Part shown: positions 45,394-46,906 of the stretch, piece after piece
How the letters are laid out: each line of letters starts with the position of its first letter
How positions within the stretch are numbered: the first letter of the stretch is position 1
From: a virus
IMG/VR virus record: IMGVR_UViG_3300048838_000698
Location: 1 to 46,906 of that record
Length of the DNA: 46,906 nucleotides
Direction: 5' to 3' (one strand)
The notes under the pieces: model-generated
Seen by the model: only the letters and a program-made list of their open reading frames with translations
What the model was told of the DNA's origin: nothing
The model's database searches: none
Made by a program: the position numbers and the translations under genes

Positions 45394-46052
45394 AAGCCTT
45401 CCTCGCTCAGGCTGTCGCAGAACATGGCGAGCCACTCGGCCTGTTCGGGGTTTATTTCGATGTTGCCTTCGAGCAGGTCGAGCAGGCAGTGGACATGCCG
45501 GGCGCGCAGGCCGTACTGCGCCAGCGTCTCGAACATGACGTTGTAGCGTTCTTCGGAGGCGATCTCGTCCGCTTCCTCGACCGCGTTGTCGTAAGCGGCC
45601 TCGTAAGCGTCCGCCTGAAGGTCGGCGGCGAAATCGGCCAGACGCGCGTCGTGCGTGTCGCAGATTTCGATGGCGCGGGTGAGGCTTTCCAGTTCGCGCG
45701 CCAGGTCAATGCGCTGGTGATTGAGGGTTTTGATCGTCTCGCCGGCGCCGGCGACGGCAGCGTCGAGTTCGGCGAGGGTGCCGTAGAGCTGCTGGGCACG
45801 CCCCCAGGCGTCGCTGATCTGCTGGAGCGCGTCGGTGTCGCGGCGTGCTTCGGCTTCCTGATAGAGCACGCCCAGGTTGCGTTCCAACCGCTCCATATAG
45901 ACCGATGCATCGCGGGCGGCACCGTGCAGCGCGCGGGCGGTGGCGCGCCAACTGGCGAGCGCGCTTTCCGGCGTGGTGTTGTCGTCCTCGTGCGCGTAGT
46001 AGTCGCTGTGCGCGCGTGGGTCATCAGGACGCTGGTACGGGACTGCGTTCAT
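45390..46052 (-). CDS. Hypothetical coiled-coil protein (220 aa)
   Basis: A largely helical, acidic protein (GRAQQLYGTLAELDAAVAGA, HQRIDLARELESLTRAIEIC, AYDNAVEEADEIASEERYNV). Coils could mediate protein interaction. It overlaps both neighbours by four bases, showing tight coupling. No family recognised. Confidence 0.65.
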   Translation of the reverse strand: MNAVPYQRPDDPRAHSDYYAHEDDNTTPESALASWRATARALHGAARDASVYMERLERNLGVLYQEAEARRDTDALQQISDAWGRAQQLYGTLAELDAAVAGAGETIKTLNHQRIDLARELESLTRAIEICDTHDARLADFAADLQADAYEAAYDNAVEEADEIASEERYNVMFETLAQYGLRARHVHCLLDLLEGNIEINPEQAEWLAMFCDSLSEEGL

Positions 46053-46735
46053 GCGTCGCTCCTTCCGGGCAGGCCGGGACGGCGCGTGAAAATGCGCCGG
46101 GTCTGGCTGAGGCGGTACTGCGCAGCGTCCAGCCCGCGCCGGTAGGCGTCGGCGTTGAGGGCCTCAATGGTGGCCTCGACGCCGTGCTCGCGGATACTGC
46201 GCGCCAGTGGCAGGTTGGCCAGCGGGTCAACGAACACGCGCTGGTGGCGGCGCGGCTGCGCCGGAGCGCCGGTGGTGGGCACAGGGATCACTTCCTCGCG
46301 CGTGAGCGTGGCGACGCGCTGGATTTCGGCGCCGCACCAGACCACGTCAACCGACGCAGTCTCCCAACCGGCGCTGAGGTGCTGCGCCAACTCGCAGTCA
46401 CTGGCTGCGACCTGCTGCGGCAGACTGATGTTGTGCACCAGCGTCTTGACGCGGCGCACGCGGCGCTCGATGACGCGCTGGAGCGCCACCGGGATTTCGA
46501 CCGTGTCATCGTCATCCAGCGGCGGCTCGACAATGACGGGCTGATCGTCCACCATTGCGGTGTGCAGCAGCTCGGCCAGCGTGGTGCTGGCCCACTGGCG
46601 CACGGTGGCACCGGTGGCCGCGTCGGTGAACTCGACCTCGATGGAGTCGCCCTCCACCTTGACCACGCGCGCGGCGTGGTGCCCGAACAGCACCTGATCG
46701 CCCGGCTTGATGTCGGGGGTGTCGTCAGCGGCCAT
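46049..46735 (-). CDS. Hypothetical protein with N-terminal KOW-like segment (228 aa)
   Basis: The N-terminus (DIKPGDQVLFGHHAARVVKV, EGDSIEVEFTDAATG) is beta-rich and resembles a KOW/SH3-like barrel. The C-terminal half is helical and basic (EHGVEATIEALNADAYRRGL, DAAQYRLSQTRRIFTRRPGL). The ATG overlaps the preceding stop (TGATG). Function unknown. Confidence 0.6.
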   Translation of the reverse strand: MAADDTPDIKPGDQVLFGHHAARVVKVEGDSIEVEFTDAATGATVRQWASTTLAELLHTAMVDDQPVIVEPPLDDDDTVEIPVALQRVIERRVRRVKTLVHNISLPQQVAASDCELAQHLSAGWETASVDVVWCGAEIQRVATLTREEVIPVPTTGAPAQPRRHQRVFVDPLANLPLARSIREHGVEATIEALNADAYRRGLDAAQYRLSQTRRIFTRRPGLPGRSDA

Positions 46736-46906
46736 CAGAACTCGATCTCCTGCGCGTCGTCAAAGATCGACACGTCGGTGCGCCAGGCGCTGGCGTCTGG
46801 CAGGGTGAGGCGCAGCACGCGCGGATAACCGCGCCGGTCGCGGTCGAGCACGCCCACCAGCGGCGGGTCGAAGTCGATGGTGTAATCGGGCTGATACCAG
46901 TCGGAC
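46735..46906 (-). CDS. Partial hypothetical protein, N-terminus off the right edge
   Basis: The C-terminal 56 residues are present (SDWYQPDYTIDFDPPLVGVL, then DRDRRGYPRVLRLTLPDASA, ending DDAQEIEF). The stop overlaps the next start. It belongs to the leftward operon, so more of that operon lies outside the window. No family recognised. Confidence 0.6.
   Translation of the reverse strand, partial: SDWYQPDYTIDFDPPLVGVLDRDRRGYPRVLRLTLPDASAWRTDVSIFDDAQEIEF

Noticed and set aside
45845-46828. Plus-strand frame of 327 residues
   Set aside because: It is antisense to three tightly coupled minus-strand genes with overlapping start/stop junctions and has no motif or ribosome-binding site.

Overview
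The window is a GC-rich genome segment of a tailed, siphovirus-like temperate bacteriophage. It has an almost complete virion morphogenesis block, a tyrosine integrase beside a tRNA-derived attachment site, and early operons for replication, recombination and DNA modification. The host cannot be named from sequence alone. High GC, GTG/TTG starts, strong Shine-Dalgarno sequences and a glycoside-hydrolase-type lysin are compatible with a GC-rich environmental bacterium such as a member of Chloroflexota, but that is only a guess. Phage genes lie on both sides of the attachment site, so this is more likely a free-phage or circularly permuted contig than an integrated prophage with its host flanks.

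Layout. (1) 1-1858, minus strand: a recombination operon with a RecA-like Sak4-type ATPase, two small proteins and a pentapeptide-repeat protein cut by the left edge. (2) 2112-3913: a small HTH regulator, an excalibur-domain protein, a miniature promoter/14-codon ORF/terminator unit, the tRNA-derived att site and the integrase. (3) 3998-8762, plus strand: a winged-helix replication-like protein, ParA, a putative ParB-like partner, a Gp37/Gp68 (DUF5131) protein and three small proteins. (4) 8821-11146: accessory genes of both strands and a 420-base stretch with a good promoter and possible structured RNA but no convincing gene. (5) 11160-24224: TerS, TerL, portal, minor head protein, scaffold, decoration and major capsid, connectors, tail tube, tail chaperones and a short tape measure. 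(6) 24224-30816: tail tip and adhesion proteins, including a PKD plus BNR-like protein. (7) 30831-31764: a moron with its own promoter, terminator and a zinc-finger plus PD-(D/E)XK-type nuclease. (8) 31898-35918: lysis region with a glycoside-hydrolase/SH3 lysin, membrane proteins and a calcineurin-like phosphoesterase. (9) 35984-37596: a fusion protein and an HTH gene, flanked by two related terminators. (10) 37660-46906, minus strand: small zinc and coiled-coil proteins, a DndC/PAPS-reductase-like protein, SSB, a C5-cytosine methyltransferase and a helicase-methyltransferase fusion, running off the right edge.

How it fits together. If the contig is circular, the minus-strand operons at the two ends (10 and 1) would form one long early operon joining the Sak4-type recombinase to SSB, helicase and DNA modification. 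The contig breaks inside 15-bp tandem repeats, a usual place for an assembly break. Integrase plus ParA and a possible ParB suggests either integration or a plasmid-like prophage state.

The observations most worth following are: an 18-bp dyad (ATGCAACAAATGTTGCAT and close relatives) scattered at seven sites, apparently conserved as DNA; three copies of a TTRTTGCCGCTAA element placed like promoters; the miniature 14-codon gene beside att; the structured region at 10400-10750; the moron nuclease with its structured leader; and a DNA-modification cluster that includes a lone DndC-like enzyme.
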